64,000 bases of DNA from contig JABBOV010000004.1 in the NCBI GenBank assembly GCA_012927625.1, forward strand, positions 186,001 to 250,000. The letters are read 5' to 3'. Below are positions 61,014 through 64,000 of this stretch, piece after piece (the first letter of the stretch is position 1; each line of letters starts with the position of its first letter). The position numbers and the translations under genes are program-made. Origin of the DNA: Glaciimonas sp. (lineage in GTDB: Bacteria; Pseudomonadota; Gammaproteobacteria; Burkholderiales; Burkholderiaceae_D). Under the pieces are notes generated by a model. That model saw nothing but the letters and a program-made list of their open reading frames with translations. It was not told where the DNA came from and did not search any database.

Positions 61014-61055
61014 AAGCATCGGCCGCAATTTGGCCTGCTCTCTCTAAGCCTCCAC

Positions 61056-61088
61056 AAACCGCCGCTGGCAACAAGCGGCGGTTTTTTT
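61056..61088 (+). terminator. Rho-independent terminator of the YccA-like gene
   Basis: AAACCGCCGCT pairs with AGCGGCGGTTT around a 7-nt loop, followed by a T run. Confidence 0.9.
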
Positions 61089-61158
61089 ATGCATAAATTT
61101 TTTAATTTTCCCTTAATCCAATAGGTTGCGTTCTGAGGTCGTAGCTTTCTACAGCTAT

Positions 61159-62700
61159 TTAACTATTTACATCGTTATGCTTCACGTCCAATTTGAAGAC
61201 ACTGACGACTTGCTCCAAATGCCCTGCCTGGTCCTGCAAGGATTGTGCTGCGGCGGTAGCCTTTTCTACCAGTGCGGCATTTTTCTGGGTGACGTTATCC
61301 ATCTCGATAATTGCGTCGTTGACTTGCTCTATACCGGCCGTTTGTTCGTTGCTTGCTGTGCTGATTTCGCCCATGATGTCGGTGACGTGCCGGATGCTGT
61401 CGACGATCTCTGTCATGGTGGCGCCGGCCTGATGCACCAGCGCACTGCCGGTATCGACTTTTTCGACCGAGTCTCCGATCAGGGCCTTGATCTCTTTTGC
61501 CGCTGCGGCCGAACGTTGCGCCAAGCTGCGTACTTCGGCGGCGACGACCGCAAAGCCGCGCCCCTGTTCGCCGGCGCGGGCGGCTTCCACCGCGGCATTC
61601 AACGCCAAAATATTAGTCTGAAACGCGATGCCATCAATCACGCCGATGATATCGACAATTTTTTTGGACGAAGTATTGATCGATTCCATGGTGTCAACCA
61701 CGTGCGAGACGACAGCGCCGCCTTTGACCGCGACTTCTGATGCGGACATGGCGAGTTGGTTGGCCTGGTGCGCATTAGCGGCATTTTGCTTGACGGTGGA
61801 AGTCAGCTCTTCCATCGAGGAAGCGGTTTTTTCCAGTGCACTGGCTTGTAATTCGGTACGGGAGGAAAGATCGGCGTTACCGCTGGCGATTTCGCTCGAA
61901 GCGCTGAAAATGGTATCGGTTCCCTGGCGCACTTGGCCCACGATCCGCACCAGACTTCCATTCATGTCTTTTAACGCTTGCAGCAATTTCCCCATTTCAT
62001 TGGTCGAGTTAACGTCGATTTCCTGCGTCAAATCGCCGGCGGCAATACCATTGGCGATCCGTATCCCAGCTTCCAGCGGCTGCGTGACGACTTTGCGAAT
62101 GAAAGGGTAAATCAAGAGCAGCACTGGGATGCATGTGAGAATGGCGGCCAGAATCAATTTGAGGCGCTGTCTGGACAAGGCCGCGTTGGCTTCGTCGAGC
62201 GAGATTTTCATGCTGACGACACCCAGCACAGTATTTTCCGGTACCTGGTGGCACATCATGCAATTCTTGCCGAGGTAATTTTTTTGGGCCAGAGTGGGGC
62301 GCACCGCCCTCAGGTATTCGCCGTTGCTATCGGATTCGACCCGAATGACTTCTTTGCCGGTATCCAGTACCTGTTTTTCGAGGGCGTCTGGATTGGATAT
62401 ATCCTTGGCTGTGCCGGCTCCAAACATCTTGGTGACACCATCGCCGCGTACCACCCGCACATCGCGTATGGAGTTGAGTTGCTTGATTTGGTCGAGAAAG
62501 ATAGCACGGTCTTTTACCGTGCCGGTGACCATCATACTGGTGAGTCCTGCCATGGTGACTTCATGCATGCTAAGGGAAAAACCGCGCGCCTGATCAATGG
62601 CGACTTCACGAGAGACATAATTTTGCCAAATTATCACGCCTGACCAAACTACAATCAGAGAGATCCCGATGGTAACCAAGAGTTGTACCCAAATTTTCAT
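61159..62700 (-). CDS. Methyl-accepting chemotaxis protein with periplasmic c-type haem motif
   Basis: 513 residues. Two helices (about residues 7-27 and 186-206) flank a periplasmic sensor with CMMCH (Cys147, Cys150, His151), a covalent haem-binding site. A HAMP domain follows, then the signalling domain with [27 protein letters not shown]. It probably senses redox or oxygen; ligand is inference. No CheA/CheW genes are in the window. Confidence 0.9.
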   Translation of the reverse strand: MKIWVQLLVTIGISLIVVWSGVIIWQNYVSREVAIDQARGFSLSMHEVTMAGLTSMMVTGTVKDRAIFLDQIKQLNSIRDVRVVRGDGVTKMFGAGTAKDISNPDALEKQVLDTGKEVIRVESDSNGEYLRAVRPTLAQKNYLGKNCMMCHQVPENTVLGVVSMKISLDEANAALSRQRLKLILAAILTCIPVLLLIYPFIRKVVTQPLEAGIRIANGIAAGDLTQEIDVNSTNEMGKLLQALKDMNGSLVRIVGQVRQGTDTIFSASSEIASGNADLSSRTELQASALEKTASSMEELTSTVKQNAANAHQANQLAMSASEVAVKGGAVVSHVVDTMESINTSSKKIVDIIGVIDGIAFQTNILALNAAVEAARAGEQGRGFAVVAAEVRSLAQRSAAAAKEIKALIGDSVEKVDTGSALVHQAGATMTEIVDSIRHVTDIMGEISTASNEQTAGIEQVNDAIIEMDNVTQKNAALVEKATAAAQSLQDQAGHLEQVVSVFKLDVKHNDVNS

Positions 62701-63018
62701 ATAAGTCCGAATTTTGCATAAAAAGCAAGGATTGTCGTGGGTGCTACTGTCAATTTAGTGCGCTAATCCCAAATTTTATAGAATAAGAAACATTGGCCCC
62801 TAATGATGCTCTTGTGGAATACGGAAGCCAAGCGGGATTGTGCTTGATGCAGAGCTAAAAGGCGAGGTAAATGGCGAGAACGTGGATGCGCAAGTGCCGT
62901 TTAATGTAGCGTTGGCAGTGCTTGCAGGCTGCTCGTTCGGCAGCTAGCGCTGCGATGCGTCAAGACAGCAGCCGGTGGATGGCTTATTATGTGCGCCCTT
63001 TGGATTAATGAGAGCGCC
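62701..63018. other. Intergenic region before the Hsp70-family gene
   Basis: 318 bp between divergent genes. It should carry promoters for both. No clear small gene, palindrome or operator seen. Confidence 0.4.
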
Positions 63019-64000
63019 ATGACAGACGCATGCGGAGTTGATTTCGGAACATCCAATTCCACCGTCGGCTGGAGTCGCCCCGGCCAGCCGGCCTTGCTGG
63101 CGCTGGAGGATGGCAAGCCGACCTTGCCGTCGGCGATTTTCTTCAATGCTGACGACGATACTGTGCAATACGGTCGCGCCGCACTGGCCGGTTATTTGAA
63201 CGGCGCGGAAGGGCGGCTGATGCGCTCGATGAAGAGCTTGCTCGGCAGCAGCCTGATGGAAGGTCAGACCGAAGTGTTAGGGAACACCATGGCGTTCAAG
63301 TCGCTGCTGGCACAGTTCATCGGCGAGCTAAAACGGCGCGCTGAATCTGCGGCTGGGCGCAAATTCAGCCGTGCGGTAATGGGTCGGCCGGTCTTTTTTG
63401 TGGATGGTAACTCTGCCGCCGACCGACTGGCGCAGAATACGCTGGCCGAAGTCGCGCAGATGGTCGGTTTCCAGGAAATTGATTTTCAGTTTGAGCCGAT
63501 TGCCGCCGCCTTCGACTATGAATCGCAGATTTCACGTGAAGAACTGGTGCTGATTGCTGATGTCGGCGGCGGTACTTCCGATTTTTCGCTGGTGCGCTTG
63601 TCGCCGCAGCGTGCCGGCAAGATCGACCGCAGAAGCGATATTCTGGCCACCGGCGGCGTTCATCTGGGCGGTGCCGACTTTGATAAATATTTGAGCCTGG
63701 CGTGCGCGATGCCGTTGCTCGGTTATGGCAGTGCGCTTAATAACGGCGGCACGATACCGTCCAGCATTTATTTTAATCTCGCCACCTGGCACAACATCAA
63801 TCTTGCCTACACCCAAAAAACCCGGGCGCAGTTGCAGGATATTTATCGCGATGCGATGGCGCGGGACCGGCTCGACTGCCTGCATGCGCTGATCGACCAG
63901 CGCGCCGGTCACTGGCTGGCGGGGCAGATGGAATTGGGCAAAATCGCGCTATCGGACGTCGAACTGACCCAACTCGACCTCGACCGCATGTCGCCGCCCC
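63019..64000 (+). CDS. Hsp70 family protein (YegD-like), cut by the window edge
   Basis: The 5' part of a DnaK-fold protein: MTDACGVDFGTSNSTVGW (phosphate-1), ADVGGGTSDFSLVRL (phosphate-2) and GGVHLGGADFDKYL. It resembles the YegD/Hsc-type chaperones lacking a usual substrate domain. The frame stays open to the window end, so its length is unknown. Confidence 0.85.
   Translation, partial: MTDACGVDFGTSNSTVGWSRPGQPALLALEDGKPTLPSAIFFNADDDTVQYGRAALAGYLNGAEGRLMRSMKSLLGSSLMEGQTEVLGNTMAFKSLLAQFIGELKRRAESAAGRKFSRAVMGRPVFFVDGNSAADRLAQNTLAEVAQMVGFQEIDFQFEPIAAAFDYESQISREELVLIADVGGGTSDFSLVRLSPQRAGKIDRRSDILATGGVHLGGADFDKYLSLACAMPLLGYGSALNNGGTIPSSIYFNLATWHNINLAYTQKTRAQLQDIYRDAMARDRLDCLHALIDQRAGHWLAGQMELGKIALSDVELTQLDLDRMSPP

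Overview
The window looks like chromosomal DNA of a betaproteobacterium, most likely Burkholderiales and perhaps Oxalobacteraceae. The gene content points that way: a phasin, a ccoNOQP-ccoG-ccoH oxidase locus, pyrG-kdsA-eno-ftsB in a row, prfB with a programmed frameshift upstream of lysS, and comEC near lolCD. The genus is an inference. No rRNA, tRNA, transposase or cas gene was found.

Layout. 1-6 kb: threonine aldolase, phasin, a glycine-zipper envelope protein, and a leftward prfB-lysS pair. 6-9 kb: a Kef-type antiporter and YbdK. 9-18.5 kb: the cbb3 oxidase island, with the copper ATPase CcoI (its N-terminal metal-binding domain is a separate ORF), CcoS, CcoNOQP behind a perfect FNR box, CcoG, CcoH, a small unknown membrane protein and a TauE/SafE-family protein. 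18.6-28.6 kb: an acetate-uptake and sensing block with ActP, a DUF485 protein, a symporter-histidine kinase hybrid (CrbS-like), a receiver-only regulator, a membrane PAS-exonuclease and a CBS/DUF294 protein. 28.6-31.1 kb: a low-oxygen/dormancy-like cluster of two universal stress proteins, a NarL-type regulator, a very small protein and a second perfect FNR box. 31.4-37.4 kb: MgtC/DUF4010 protein, lipoprotein, recJ and its partner gene, crcB and a DUF190 gene.

37.4-39.8 kb is the accessory hotspot. Three 37-nt CRISPR-type repeats remain (one alone, two separated by a 34-nt spacer). The first and second bracket a 2.2-kb AT-richer segment holding a hipBA toxin-antitoxin pair with operator palindromes, orphan fragments and a KfrB-like ORF whose last codons lie inside a CRISPR repeat. 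It sits between crcB-DUF190 and the lolCD operon.

39.8-64 kb: lolC-lolD-tatD, comEC, an alpha/beta hydrolase, an LpxR-like protein, pyrG-kdsA-eno-ftsB, an ornithine cyclodeaminase-family reductase, a carboxymuconolactone decarboxylase-family protein, a FemAB-like protein, nadE, glnB, a phosphoribosyltransferase, a decayed nucleotidyltransferase, two small exported proteins flanking a DnaA-box-like cluster, nhaR, an HPF-like protein, a Bax-inhibitor-like protein, an MCP with a haem-binding motif, and the start of an Hsp70-family gene cut by the window edge.

A second hidden pattern is a dispersed intergenic repeat. Six copies keep GGAGTAT, GCAT, AAAATAC and (A/T)GTAT-like blocks at fixed spacing (starts at 0, 29, 52 and 66), all in the same orientation. 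It matches no element I know. The CRISPR-bounded hipBA cassette and this repeat family are the two most promising leads.
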